DNA of 62,056 nt from Rhodothermaceae bacterium (GTDB lineage: Bacteria > Bacteroidota > Rhodothermia > Rhodothermales > Bin80): positions 1-62,056 of the forward strand of contig VXLY01000010.1 of the NCBI GenBank assembly GCA_009841335.1, given 5' to 3'. The notes beneath the pieces are model-generated. The model worked only from the letters and a program-made list of their open reading frames with translations, ran no database searches and was not told the origin of the DNA. Position numbers and translations under genes: made by a program. Below are positions 44,101 through 52,580 of this stretch, in pieces (position 1 is the stretch's first letter; each line of letters starts with the position of its first letter).

Positions 44101-45206
44101 ATGTCAATTCCCTTTCCGGGTCGATCCCGCCGGAATTAGGGAACGTTACACAACTGCAGTGGCTAGTGCTGTCTAACAATTCCCTTTCCGGGTCAATCCC
44201 GCCCGAACTCGGGAACCTTGAACAACTGCAGAGCCTGTGGCTGTTTGACAATTCCCTTTCCGGGTCAATCCCGCCCGAACTCGGGAACCTCGAACAACTG
44301 CAGGAACTTGGCCTGTTTGACAATTCCCTTTCCGGTTCAATCCCGCCCGAACTTGGGAACCTTGAACGGCTACGGTGGCTGCACCTGAATGGCAATTCCC
44401 TTTCCGGGTCGATCCCGCCTGAACTTGGTAAACTTTCTCGGCTGAAGGCGCTAGACCTAAGCGAGAATGCCTTCACGGGACGGCTTCCAAGGAATTTGAT
44501 GCAATTGGATAGTCTTGACGCATTCGACTTCGGTGGCCAAAGCCTTTGTGCTCCTGCCGACGATGAGTTTCAGATGTGGCTGAACAGCATCCCGTATCAG
44601 TCGGGACCAACATGTACAGCAACAGCATTGCACTTTGCCAGTGAAATCCCGGATCAATCGTTCCCACTTGAGGTGCCGATTACTCCTCTGATCCTGCCAG
44701 AAGCCCAAGGAGGTATTTCACCGGTTGCTTACTCGCTGACCCCCACGCTCCTCGCGGCGCTAGTATACGACCCATCGACGCGCACGATCAGCGGAACGCC
44801 AGTGAAGGTGACTTCAAGTCCGATTCCTTATACCTTCAAGGCGACCGATTCTACGGGGGAAACGGATAGCGTGGTGTTCAGTATTGAAGTCTTCGGCCTC
44901 GTCGCTTCGGAGCAGGAGGAGCTGCCCGAATCGTTCATGGTCCATGGAAACTATCCCAACCCTTTCCGGGAATCCACGCGCCTGGTGGTCGACCTCCCCT
45001 GGTCCGCCACCCTGAATGTGGAGGTATTTGACGTAGTGGGACGGCGCGTACTTTCTCCGCCTCCGATGGATCTGCCCGCCGGATGGGGCCGGAGCATCCG
45101 TCTTGAGGGCGCGACATTGCCTTCGGGCCTGTATTTGTATCGGATTCGGGCAACCTCACCGGTGGGAATTCAAAGACAAGTTGGCTACTTCCTGCGTGTG
45201 CGGTGA
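41169..45206 (+). CDS. Secreted subtilisin-like protease with 20 leucine-rich repeats and sorting domain
   Basis: A 1345-residue exported protein. The signal peptide is residues 1-28 (SLVALGLVSLLLFCTVKVLAQ). A propeptide-like region (35-130) precedes a peptidase S8 domain with an intact triad: D182 (ATVDGGG), H246 (LHGTATAG) and S408 (SGTSISAPLAAG), plus the oxyanion asparagine in TSAGN. A beta-rich CARDB-like region follows (475-600). Residues 636-1115 hold 20 consecutive 24-residue LRRs of plant-like type (NSLSGSIPPELGNLEQL). Next come a putative immunoglobulin-like domain (about 1165-1250) and a C-terminal sorting domain beginning NYPNPFRES. It is likely cell-surface anchored or released, cleaving proteins bound by the LRR part (inference). 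The start ATG 41169 is chosen for the signal peptide; ATG 41163 is an alternative. Confidence 0.88.
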   Translation: MKIRPSFSLVALGLVSLLLFCTVKVLAQGVPEVVPRVVVVQFEAGVSLPGKTSKTGLQVFDRRAAAYGVHAIERMYPFLDYVNPTPKTRRNLLALRRTFYVRYNADVIPERVSRDLSLAPGIVYAEPVPVNRIQGPVRWERIDPNDPRFNDQPELELMRLPDAWDEVKGSDGNPKVVIATVDGGGEWRHEDLRANVWTNEDEIQNNGIDDDKNGFIDDVHGVNFANGDDTDNDPTGLPETPDNALHGTATAGSASAVTNNNVGVAGAAWNAEIMHINSGCGDRDNDLCFSYAGILYAAINGADIINASWSSVVTYDPQVRHIDQTLDLATDMGALVVTSAGNASRSNDLFRFYPARHPRVLSVGATEKDSRRLAGLSNYGRLVNVFAPGVDILTTGSGNGYILMSGTSISAPLAAGVAALVKTRFPTMDPDALREHIRLTSDNMDTENPGLVGELGRGFVNARAAVQEPSLPAVRLKRWSWADDDGDRQIASGDAVTITATVVNYLSDARGIRVGLAGAASYPFLDMTAAEANVGFLASGDSVEIRLEFRVATNAPANQRVRLFTRVRGGAFEDSADMLSFRVNYSLEVVHRSLSAFYTATGGDNWRRNDNWDITRIPTERELNTWVGVDLYEGWLVGLRLDQNNLTGAIPPEVGNLSQLSRLRLPANKLTGEIPPELANLKQLKWLTLFHNDLTGPIPPELGSLEQLQDLLLQWNSLSGSIPPEFGNLEQLRRLYLHNNSLSGPIPPELGNLAQLKDVLLDSNSLSGSIPPELGNLEQLRRLSLYENSLSGSIPPELENLEQMVELWLDENSLSGPIPPELGNLEQLQELRLNGNFLSGSIPPELGNLAQLQEMWLYSNSLSGSIPPELGSLGQLQKLNLFNNSLSGSIPPELGNLDQLRQLWLHVNSLSGSIPSELGSLEQLQQLTLSSNSLAGSIPPELGSLQKLQFLNLDSNSLSGSIPSELGNLEQLRGLDLHVNSLSGSIPPELGNVTQLQWLVLSNNSLSGSIPPELGNLEQLQSLWLFDNSLSGSIPPELGNLEQLQELGLFDNSLSGSIPPELGNLERLRWLHLNGNSLSGSIPPELGKLSRLKALDLSENAFTGRLPRNLMQLDSLDAFDFGGQSLCAPADDEFQMWLNSIPYQSGPTCTATALHFASEIPDQSFPLEVPITPLILPEAQGGISPVAYSLTPTLLAALVYDPSTRTISGTPVKVTSSPIPYTFKATDSTGETDSVVFSIEVFGLVASEQEELPESFMVHGNYPNPFRESTRLVVDLPWSATLNVEVFDVVGRRVLSPPPMDLPAGWGRSIRLEGATLPSGLYLYRIRATSPVGIQRQVGYFLRVR
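43074..44513 (+). repeat. Twenty tandem 72-bp leucine-rich repeats
   Basis: In-frame DNA repeats of exactly 72 bases (24 codons), inside the subtilisin-LRR gene. The inner units (about 43290-44430) share long identical stretches such as AATTCCCTTTCCGG, while the first three and the last are more divergent. Such identity suggests recent expansion or gene conversion and makes length variation likely. Confidence 0.92.
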
Positions 45207-45638
45207 TGAATGTACAGGTGCGGATACTGCTTCAGAAGAGTCCAGCAGGATGCATACAGGGAATACATAGCCGACTAGTGACCCCTTAATCTCATGGGTC
45301 TTCGCATATCCGGTATCTCGCCGAATCGTTGCGACAGAAACGCCTTTGCTTCTGGCCAAACGCATGTTGAGAAAGGTGTTTTGTAATGGCATCTAATCCA
45401 CGGTTCTCTTGGCCAGTATTTCCCGCGTTTGCGTGGAGTACGTGATGGCCTGCCGTTCTCGATGAAGCGTAGCGCGCGACCTGTCGAACCCGTGCATACA
45501 GACCTGTCTAATCGTATCTGGAGTGATCCGTTGTAATTGGCACACAATCTGCTGGTTTTAGCCAATACCAGACTTCTAATTGCATACTAGCGTTTAGGCC
45601 ACAAACGACGGGACTGGAGCCTCCAAATTGAATGGCCG
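45207..45638. other. Intergenic stretch between the LRR gene and the transposase relic
   Basis: About 430 bases. The minus strand has two overlapping open frames (45275-45565 and 45156-45392) without recognised family, possibly another decayed gene. No terminal inverted repeat of an insertion sequence was identified by eye. Confidence 0.35.
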
Positions 45639-46056
45639 TGCTATGCACTGTTGAAGAACGAAGAGAATCGCACCAAAAGCAAGACTAGATCTTCAAAGTC
45701 GTTAAGTGGATGAACTTGGAAGCCAGTGTCACTTGGCGGTTACGGGAGGAGTTCAAGGGGTTCTTTGAATATAAATCCTCCGTCGAAGCGAAGACCTATT
45801 TTGAATTCTGCTCGCAAGTATGCACGGATCGATAGCGAAGGAAGTGATCAAGATTGCAGAGATCTTTAGGAAACACTTTGATAGGTTTTGCAATGCCCTT
45901 TGCTACAAACAATCCAACGCCAAGGCCAAGCGAATCAACGGAATAATTCAAGTGATTAAAACCATTTGTAGAGGATACAGGACGTTTCAATACTTCAGAG
46001 TTACCATTCTTTTCTTATGCGGAGGTCTGGATCTTTGTCCCCGACATTTGGGATAG
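45639..46056 (+). pseudogene. Relic of an ISL3-family transposase
   Basis: The C-terminal third of an ISL3-type DDE transposase, broken into three frames. Frame 3 from 45642 reads YALLKNEENRTKSK. Frame 2 from 45689 reads IFKVVKWMNLEASVTWRLRE and continues EFKGFF. Frame 1 from 45820 reads IFRKHFDRFCNALCY, then SNAKAKRINGIIQVIK, RGYRTFQYFRVTILF and GGLDL, the conserved end of this family. Several frameshifts and no N-terminal part mean it is inactive. It borders the accessory region with trbB fragments and VanZ duplications. Confidence 0.7.
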
Positions 46057-46140
46057 TATCGTTATTTGGCAATGAGCAGACTCCGTATTTCGTTAAGGCT
46101 CAACGATTAGATTGGAGGCGTCAGGCTCGCTCAGACGTAT

Positions 46141-47595
46141 TTACGCCAGCAGATCGTGTACGACGTTTCCGAACACATCCGTCAGTCGATACCGCCGGCC
46201 CTGATGCCGAAACGTCAGACGTTCATGGTCGACACCCAAGAGGTGAAGAATGGTCGCTTGAAAGTCGTGTACATGCACGGGATTGTGAGCAATATTGTAC
46301 CCAAGCTCGTCGGTCTCTCCGTATGAAAACCCCTTCTTTATACCTCCGCCGGTCATCCACAATGTAAAGCATCGTGGATGATGATCCCGTCCAAACCCTT
46401 CCTGAGTCAGGCGTCCCTGTGAGTAGTTGGTTCTTCCAAATTCACCACCCCAAATCACAAGCGTGTCATCCAGTAGGCCACGTTGCTTAAGGTCTAGGAC
46501 CAGCGCCGCAGAGGCTTGGTCGGTTTCCCTCGCTTGAGTTTGAATGGCACCATAAAGTCCTCCATGGTGATCCCAGCCTTGGTGGTAGAGCTGAATGAAC
46601 CGTACACCACGCTCGGCGAGACGGCGTGCCAACAGACAGTTGGCCGCGAATGTGCCCGCTACTCTTGCGTCCTCCCCATAGAGATCAAAGGTTGATTCAG
46701 GTTCTTCTTCCAGGGAAGTAACTTCCGGCACAGAGGTTTGCATCCGGAAGGCCATTTCGTATTGGGCGATCTTTGCTTCAATCTCTGGGTCCTGCAGGTT
46801 CTGCAACTGGATCTCCTGGAGTTCCCGCAGTGCGCGAACATGTCTTTCGCGGTCCGCGTGTGTAATTCCTGAAGGGTTGCTCAAATAAAGAACAGGGTCC
46901 TTGCCTGCCCTGAACTGCACTCCCTGGTGTCGTGACGGCAGGAAGCCATTTCCCCAAAGCCGGGAATACAGGGGTTGCCCCATTTTGTCCTTAGTCACCA
47001 GGACAACGAAGGAAGGGAGGTTAGCATTCTCGCTACCTAAACCATAGCTCAGCCATGATCCCATGGAAGGGCGACCAGGTTGTTGAGAGCCACTTTGCAA
47101 AAATGTGATCGCAGGATCGTGATTGATCGCATCTGTATACATGGAACGAACAAAACAGAGTTCGTCGGCAATCTGAGATGTATAGGGCATCAGATCGCTG
47201 ATCCATGCACCGCTTGCTCCATGCTGTGCAAAGGAGAACGGGGACTGCACCATCGGGAAGGTCTTTTGGCCCGCGGTCATGCCAGTAAGGCGTTGCATGC
47301 CGCGTACCGATGGCGGAAGCTCCTCACCGTGATGCGCTTCTAGGGCAGGCTTATAGTCAAAAAGGTCCAACTGAGACGGGGCTCCGCTCTGAAGCAAATA
47401 AATAATGCGCTTGACTTTTGCGGGAAAGTGCGTGGTCCCCAGAATTCCGGGCACAGGATCCCCGCTGATGTGCTTTCCATTAGCAGAGACCGGATTCAGC
47501 AGCGAAGCCAGCGTGGCAGCACCAAGCCCAAGCGTCGTTCGCGTTAAAAAATCCCGTCGCGTGTATTGTTGATCATAATTGTGGCATTCGTGCAT
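46141..47595 (-). CDS. Tat-exported DUF1501 protein
   Basis: A 484-residue DUF1501 protein (alkaline-phosphatase/sulfatase-like fold). The N-terminal twin-arginine signal is RRDFLTRTTLGLGAATLA (13-30), so it is exported folded. Family motifs include LLQSGAPSQLDLFDYKP, INHDPAITFLQSG, the metal-site-like HQGWDHHGG, VIWGGEFGRTNYS and GRDHHPRCFTLWMTGGG. DUF1501 proteins almost always accompany PSD1/DUF1549-DUF1553 cytochrome proteins, as here: the partner gene lies 9 bases upstream on the same strand. Their joint function is unproven, with roles proposed in polysaccharide or organic matter use. Confidence 0.88.
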   Translation of the reverse strand: MHECHNYDQQYTRRDFLTRTTLGLGAATLASLLNPVSANGKHISGDPVPGILGTTHFPAKVKRIIYLLQSGAPSQLDLFDYKPALEAHHGEELPPSVRGMQRLTGMTAGQKTFPMVQSPFSFAQHGASGAWISDLMPYTSQIADELCFVRSMYTDAINHDPAITFLQSGSQQPGRPSMGSWLSYGLGSENANLPSFVVLVTKDKMGQPLYSRLWGNGFLPSRHQGVQFRAGKDPVLYLSNPSGITHADRERHVRALRELQEIQLQNLQDPEIEAKIAQYEMAFRMQTSVPEVTSLEEEPESTFDLYGEDARVAGTFAANCLLARRLAERGVRFIQLYHQGWDHHGGLYGAIQTQARETDQASAALVLDLKQRGLLDDTLVIWGGEFGRTNYSQGRLTQEGFGRDHHPRCFTLWMTGGGIKKGFSYGETDELGYNIAHNPVHVHDFQATILHLLGVDHERLTFRHQGRRYRLTDVFGNVVHDLLA

Positions 47596-47604
47596 GATCT
47601 GTCC

Positions 47605-50600
47605 TCAGCGCTTGGTGTAGGCTTCGTCGTGGTTAAGTATGAGTTGTGTGACCATAGTGAGTGCGGCGGTGTTGGTGCGGTCCAGCGATGCATCCGCAAC
47701 CAGTTCTCCCACAGAGAAGAGCGAGTCAATATCCGCAGGTCGTGCTGCGAAGCGTTCTTTTTCTTGCGTGTACAGATTTTCCATAAGTGACACTTCCTGG
47801 TCACTGGGAGTACGACCTGTAGCAAGCCGGAAACCTCGTTGAATCTGTGCAGTCACACTCTCGGGGGCTTCACGCTGGATACGCTCTGCCAGCGCCCGCG
47901 ATGCTTCGACAAATTGCGGGTCGTTCAAGAGTACTAACGCCTGGAGTGGGGTATTGGTATTCTGGCGTTGAACGAAACATGTAGATCGATCGGGAGCATC
48001 AAAGACCAGCATTGTCGGCGGTGGCGATGTTCGACGGATGAAGGTGTATAGGCTTCGACGATAGAGAGCATCGCCTTCATCCTGTTTGTAGTGTAGCAAG
48101 AATTGCGAAAAATTACCCTTTTCAATCCATAACCCTGGAGGCTGGTACGGCTTGACACTCGGACCACCTACCTGATTTACCAGGAGACCGCCGGCTGCAA
48201 GTGCGTTATCCCGGACCATTTCTGCGGTCAGGCGATGTTTTGGTCCCCGAGCCAGAAGTACGTTGGCAGGGTCGAATTCTAGCAAAGCCGGAGACGCGAC
48301 GCTAGACTGGCGATAAGATGCACTCGTCACAATAGATTTGATGAACGCTTTAACGTCATAGCCGGACTCCATAAAAGTGACTGCCAGATAATCCAGCAAC
48401 GCCGGATGCGAGGGCAGGGCGCCCTGACTCCCAAAATCCTCCGGTGTGACGACCAACCCCTGCCCGAAAAACATCAACCAGTACCGGTTCACCGCCACAC
48501 GTGCAGTCAGCGGCTGTTCAGAACTGAAAAGCCACTGCGCCAAACCCAGACGGGTAGGGGGTAGACTGTCTGGTAATAATCCAAGCACCTCGGGGGTTTC
48601 GGGGTGCACTTGATTTCGTGGCTGATCGTAGAGACCGCGCTCAAGAATGTGTGTCGGGCGCGGTTCGGTCATCTCTTCCATAACCATAACCTCCATCACT
48701 TCATTGACGGCCGTATTTTCCTCCACTCGAGCCTCTTTGAGCTCCCGAAGTAGCCGTCCATAACGCGCATCGTGATAGTGAAGGTAGGCCGCCAACTCAT
48801 CCTCTTCCCGGGCCGGCACACCAGCCAGTGTGGTGATATCGGAAGTGGTCAGCGTTCGCGCATATAGCCTGAGTTCGTCCATATCGCCCAGGAATATACC
48901 GTCGTCTCCCCCAAATGCACGATAGCTTCGACCAATGCGCATCGGCCGGCTTGTGAGGCGGTAGAGCCCATCTACAGGGAGAATGCTCTTGTAGAGTTTA
49001 TCGTATTCAATCACAACGGGAACGCGTAGTCCCTTCACATGAAGATGAACCCCGTCTGCACGGCTGGAGCCGTCATAGGTTACCGCGATATGCGTCCAAT
49101 CTTTCGCGGCTATGGGGTCCGTGGACCGCACATGCAGGTAGTTGTGTGGAAGAGCATGGATTAGACGAACCGAAAGGTGATTGAGGCTGTCCAGATATAC
49201 CTCCCATCCGCGCCAGTACGTGTTTTTATGGAATGCATTGCCGACAATCCGCGTATAGGCTCCAGACGTATCTGGTCGAAGCCATACGGTGACGGAAAAA
49301 GGATCACTACGCTCAAAATTACCAGCTTCGGCGACCTGCAGAAAGTCGTAATCACTGTCAAAATTTATTGCCTTTCCCGATGGCCCCTCTACCAGCGTCA
49401 GTGTGCCGCCACCAGTCTTACCCTCCTTGCCGTCAGGCACGCTGTTTGGCGTCGAGTCACCTGTGGTCTGATCAAACGGAAAGTAGCTGACTAGGTCCAG
49501 GCCAAGTCCATCTTCCGGTACTTGGGCCTCCATGTAAGTCCCCACACGTTTGACATCCTCTTCATGAGCGATCAGTGCAGCTTCCAATTCTTCAATTCGA
49601 TCACGCTTTTTTTCAAGCTCAGCTTCTTCTTCCGGTGTAGGCAGCATGAGTAGAGGGCCGGCATTGCCATCATCGCCGGTCATCCCCAGTTCATTTACAT
49701 TGTTGAAGAATGCAGAGAGCTGGAAATACTCCGCCTGGGAAACAGGGTCAAACTTGTGATCATGGCATCGCGCGCATTCCATTGTTAGTCCCAGAAAGGC
49801 CCGCGAAGTTGTATTTGTGCGGTCGGCTACGTACTCGAGACGGTATTCTTCGTCAATCACTCCACCCTCCGCAGTCATGGGGTGGTTGCGATGAAATCCC
49901 GTAGCCAGTACCTGCTCCCGGCTAGCATTTGGGAGCAAATCACCGGCGAACTGCCAGGTCACGAACTGATCGTAAGGCATGTTCTCATTGAAGGCCTTGA
50001 TCACCCAGTCCCGCCAGGGCCACATCGTTCGGATACCATCCGCATGATACCCATGACTGTCTGCGTACCTGGATAAGTCCATCCACTCGGTTGCCATGCG
50101 TTCCCCGTAGTTTTCAGAGGCCAACAGGCGATCAACCACGCGTTCGTATGCACCGGGTCTGATATCTGTCAGGAAATCATCGATTTGTTCAAGCGTTGGG
50201 GGTAACCCGGTAAGATCCAGTGTGACGCGACGCAGCAGACGTTCGCGATCTGCTTCCTCGGCGGGAGTCAATCCTTCTCGCTCAAGGCGTGCAAGGATAA
50301 AGTGGTCAATGTTGTTTTGCGGCCAGTCCTCGTTTTCCACAGCGGGGACTGGAGGCAGGAGCGGGGGTATGAAGGCCCAATGGGGTTTCCATTCGGCACC
50401 CTGTTTGATCCAGCGCTCTATCAGGGCAATTTCATAGTCAGAGAGCGTCAGGTTGGATTCGGGAGGCGGCATGACCGTTTCTGCATCCTTGGAGGTGATA
50501 CGGTGCATCACCTTGCTGCGTCCAGGCCGCTTGGGGACAATGGCATGTCCACCGGACTCCAACTTTGTTAAGAGTGCTCCCTCCTTTGTATAAAGCCGCA

Positions 50601-50784
50601 GATCCCCTTGGCGTGCATTGTCGTCAGGTCCGTGGCATGCATAGCAACGATCGGATAAAAGTGGCTTAATGTGGAAGTTGTAATCGACGCGTTCCGGCAG
50701 GCGGGCAAGCATGTCGGAATCCAGTTCAGTACCGGATGAACAGGCTCCCACTAGAAGTATGAGCACAAGCGAAAAGAAACGCAT
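47605..50784 (-). CDS. PSD1-type cytochrome lipoprotein (PSCyt1-DUF1549-LamG-DUF1553)
   Basis: A 1059-residue predicted lipoprotein (lipobox LVGAC, cysteine 15). Order: a planctomycete-type cytochrome domain with heme site CYACH (C47, C50, H51) and a likely methionine ligand in MPPP (M105); DUF1549 (about 155-360) with a second CARCH motif (C337, C340, H341); a coiled acidic segment (385-420); a LamG/concanavalin-like carbohydrate-binding domain (about 430-640); and DUF1553 (about 760-1030). The LamG insertion suggests binding of a polysaccharide. The gene is the first of a two-gene operon with the Tat-exported DUF1501 protein. The exact reaction of these proteins is not known. Confidence 0.88.
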   Translation of the reverse strand: MRFFSLVLILLVGACSSGTELDSDMLARLPERVDYNFHIKPLLSDRCYACHGPDDNARQGDLRLYTKEGALLTKLESGGHAIVPKRPGRSKVMHRITSKDAETVMPPPESNLTLSDYEIALIERWIKQGAEWKPHWAFIPPLLPPVPAVENEDWPQNNIDHFILARLEREGLTPAEEADRERLLRRVTLDLTGLPPTLEQIDDFLTDIRPGAYERVVDRLLASENYGERMATEWMDLSRYADSHGYHADGIRTMWPWRDWVIKAFNENMPYDQFVTWQFAGDLLPNASREQVLATGFHRNHPMTAEGGVIDEEYRLEYVADRTNTTSRAFLGLTMECARCHDHKFDPVSQAEYFQLSAFFNNVNELGMTGDDGNAGPLLMLPTPEEEAELEKKRDRIEELEAALIAHEEDVKRVGTYMEAQVPEDGLGLDLVSYFPFDQTTGDSTPNSVPDGKEGKTGGGTLTLVEGPSGKAINFDSDYDFLQVAEAGNFERSDPFSVTVWLRPDTSGAYTRIVGNAFHKNTYWRGWEVYLDSLNHLSVRLIHALPHNYLHVRSTDPIAAKDWTHIAVTYDGSSRADGVHLHVKGLRVPVVIEYDKLYKSILPVDGLYRLTSRPMRIGRSYRAFGGDDGIFLGDMDELRLYARTLTTSDITTLAGVPAREEDELAAYLHYHDARYGRLLRELKEARVEENTAVNEVMEVMVMEEMTEPRPTHILERGLYDQPRNQVHPETPEVLGLLPDSLPPTRLGLAQWLFSSEQPLTARVAVNRYWLMFFGQGLVVTPEDFGSQGALPSHPALLDYLAVTFMESGYDVKAFIKSIVTSASYRQSSVASPALLEFDPANVLLARGPKHRLTAEMVRDNALAAGGLLVNQVGGPSVKPYQPPGLWIEKGNFSQFLLHYKQDEGDALYRRSLYTFIRRTSPPPTMLVFDAPDRSTCFVQRQNTNTPLQALVLLNDPQFVEASRALAERIQREAPESVTAQIQRGFRLATGRTPSDQEVSLMENLYTQEKERFAARPADIDSLFSVGELVADASLDRTNTAALTMVTQLILNHDEAYTKR

Positions 50785-51024
50785 TAAGAAAAATTCAACA
50801 TGACAACCCCCAATTTAATTATTTATTGCAAGAGGTACTTGCAAAATGCGTGTCGCAAGCACAGAAATCCAATTTTCGTTGAGCACCTTGGAAATGTTGA
50901 ACGAACGGTAGAAGGTCCGAGTTTTCGATGGATGATGGCGAACACGCATGCTACCTGGGAGGATTACCTCAATTCGCGACTCCGGATCACATGATTCGGG
51001 GACGGATAGTTCGCGAGCCCTTCA

Positions 51025-52119
51025 CTATTTCAACTCTTTAAGGGCAATGCGTGCAAAGGCAATTCCGTAGTAGCTGTTTTCGTGGTTGGGACCGGCTTCA
51101 TACAACAGCCCAATAGTGTCATCGGGTAGGCGCACAATATCTGAATAGGCACTCATACTTTCATGCACAACGAGTGAGGCGGGCCATGTGATTCCGTCAT
51201 CGAAACTTGCGCGGAGCGTCATGCGCTCGCGCCGCACCTGACTGGCTGGGTTGGAGAACAAGAGCACGTTCTGACCTTCTTCGGCGAAGGAGAAGCGCTG
51301 TAGACTGGCCTGGCATATGGGTTCAATCAGCGTGGAGTCCGCCACCAGATTGCTCCAGGTCATGCCACCGTCGCTGCTGTGAGCAATTTTACGGTAGCGT
51401 TCGCTTGGTGCATAGTTGCGCATGTTGAGTAGCAGGCGGCCATCGCTCAATTCGGCTACTTCAGATTCATTGACCTGGTGCTGTGGTGTAGTTCCACCGA
51501 GGTGCCATGTTTTGCCGTGATCGTCAGAATAGATGACGTGTGAGTAATAGTGTTTGGTCGACGCTTCTATGTGATCACAGGCCACCATCAACCTTCCTTT
51601 ATGTGGTCCGCGCGTGAGTTGTATTCCCGATCCTGGACCGGTGGCATACCAGGTCCAGTTTGGCTGCTTGACATTCTGTGTGATCTCCTTGGGTTCTGTC
51701 CATGTCTTTCCATTGTCCATGGATGAAAGCACAAACACGCGTCTCGTATCTGTTGAGGTCTGTGCAATGATCTCACGCTCATGATCGGTGCCCAGATTGT
51801 GGGTGACCAAGAGGAACAGCGTGCCCGTTTCGGTGTCGACGACGGGAGCGGGATTGCCGACAGTGTGTTTATCTTTATCCCAGACGAGTTCCAGCGTACT
51901 CCACGTGCGTCCTTGATCGGTTGAACGCTTGTATACAAGATCAATGTCACCCGTATCAGAGCAGCTGTTCTTGCGTCCCTCAGCAAAGGCCAGTACGTCA
52001 CCGTTGGGAACTACGATTACCGCGGGAATTCGGTAGCAGTTGTATCCTTCCAGTCCGCCCACAAATATGTAATCAGGAGAAGGAAAGAAGAGGGTACTTA
52101 AAAGTATCGGGATGAGCAT
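51025..52119 (-). CDS. Exo-sialidase (GH33 family)
   Basis: A 364-residue sialidase of the six-bladed propeller type. The arginine motif YRIP (residues about 29-32) and five Asp-boxes are seen: STDQGRTWS, SMDNGKTWT, SDDHGKTWH, SSDGGMTWS and SFDDGITWP. A likely catalytic glutamate lies in NESEVAELSDG, a second arginine in LNMRNY, and the tyrosine nucleophile region in SAYSDIVRL. The N-terminus is a short hydrophobic segment that may act as a signal peptide. The enzyme would release sialic or related nonulosonic acids from glycans outside the cell. It lies upstream of, and in the same direction as, the PSD1/DUF1501 pair. No sialic-acid uptake genes are in the window. Confidence 0.85.
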   Translation of the reverse strand: MLIPILLSTLFFPSPDYIFVGGLEGYNCYRIPAVIVVPNGDVLAFAEGRKNSCSDTGDIDLVYKRSTDQGRTWSTLELVWDKDKHTVGNPAPVVDTETGTLFLLVTHNLGTDHEREIIAQTSTDTRRVFVLSSMDNGKTWTEPKEITQNVKQPNWTWYATGPGSGIQLTRGPHKGRLMVACDHIEASTKHYYSHVIYSDDHGKTWHLGGTTPQHQVNESEVAELSDGRLLLNMRNYAPSERYRKIAHSSDGGMTWSNLVADSTLIEPICQASLQRFSFAEEGQNVLLFSNPASQVRRERMTLRASFDDGITWPASLVVHESMSAYSDIVRLPDDTIGLLYEAGPNHENSYYGIAFARIALKELK

Positions 52120-52580
52120 TAGGAATTAGTAACCTATCAAAAGAGAAATAGCTGAAGGTAGTTTACGGGATTGTGTATAAGCCCCTGTTATAGGGGTACA
52201 AACTGAATCCTTCCCGGACGAACATACGGACAAACTCGGAGAACAGCAAAAGATACGTTGATGTGAAAAATGGGGACGACCGGCCCGGTATATGATCGCC
52301 GAGGACATCTCTTTAAAGGACAAAAGAACGCCAATAAAGACCCTGTGCAAGCCTCACAGCACGCTTGCGTGTTAAGTCACGGGCCGTACGTGAGATACCG
52401 AAATCAGTCGGACTGATATCACGCTCAAAGTTCTTTTCGTGCATGCCGAAGTCCCAAATCTGCTGTTCTGCGAATGTAAGATAGCTTCAGCGTCTGCGGG
52501 TTATTGTTAGGTGCAAGTGTAGCAGTGTTATCTTTGATTTTCTCCGCAATTTATTCTGAACTCACCTTTTGAGGTTAATC
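52120..52580. other. Divergent intergenic region with a small possible gene remnant
   Basis: About 460 bases between the sialidase and SGNH genes. It should hold promoters for both. The only protein-like content is the short minus-strand frame listed separately at 52313-52444. Confidence 0.4.
52313..52444 (-). CDS. Unrecognised 43-residue open frame, possible gene tail
   Basis: The minus strand encodes a 43-residue peptide from ATG 52444 with natural-looking, Arg-rich composition: NFERDISPTDFGISRTARDL, then TRKRAVRLAQGLYWR. The frame is open upstream for 16 more codons (LTFAEQQIWDFG) to a stop. It could be the C-terminal end of a lost larger gene. I do not recognise the family, and expression is uncertain. 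Confidence 0.25.
   Translation of the reverse strand: MHEKNFERDISPTDFGISRTARDLTRKRAVRLAQGLYWRSFVL

Noticed and set aside
43094-44476. Long minus-strand open frame (460 codons) rich in SSGGIDPEREL repeats
   Set aside because: It is the exact antisense of the leucine-rich repeats; a 72-base period keeps any frame open once one repeat is open. No start signal or family.
43074-44513. Regular 72-bp repeats considered as a CRISPR-like or minisatellite array
   Set aside because: There are no unique spacers; repeats are contiguous, in frame and encode LRRs.
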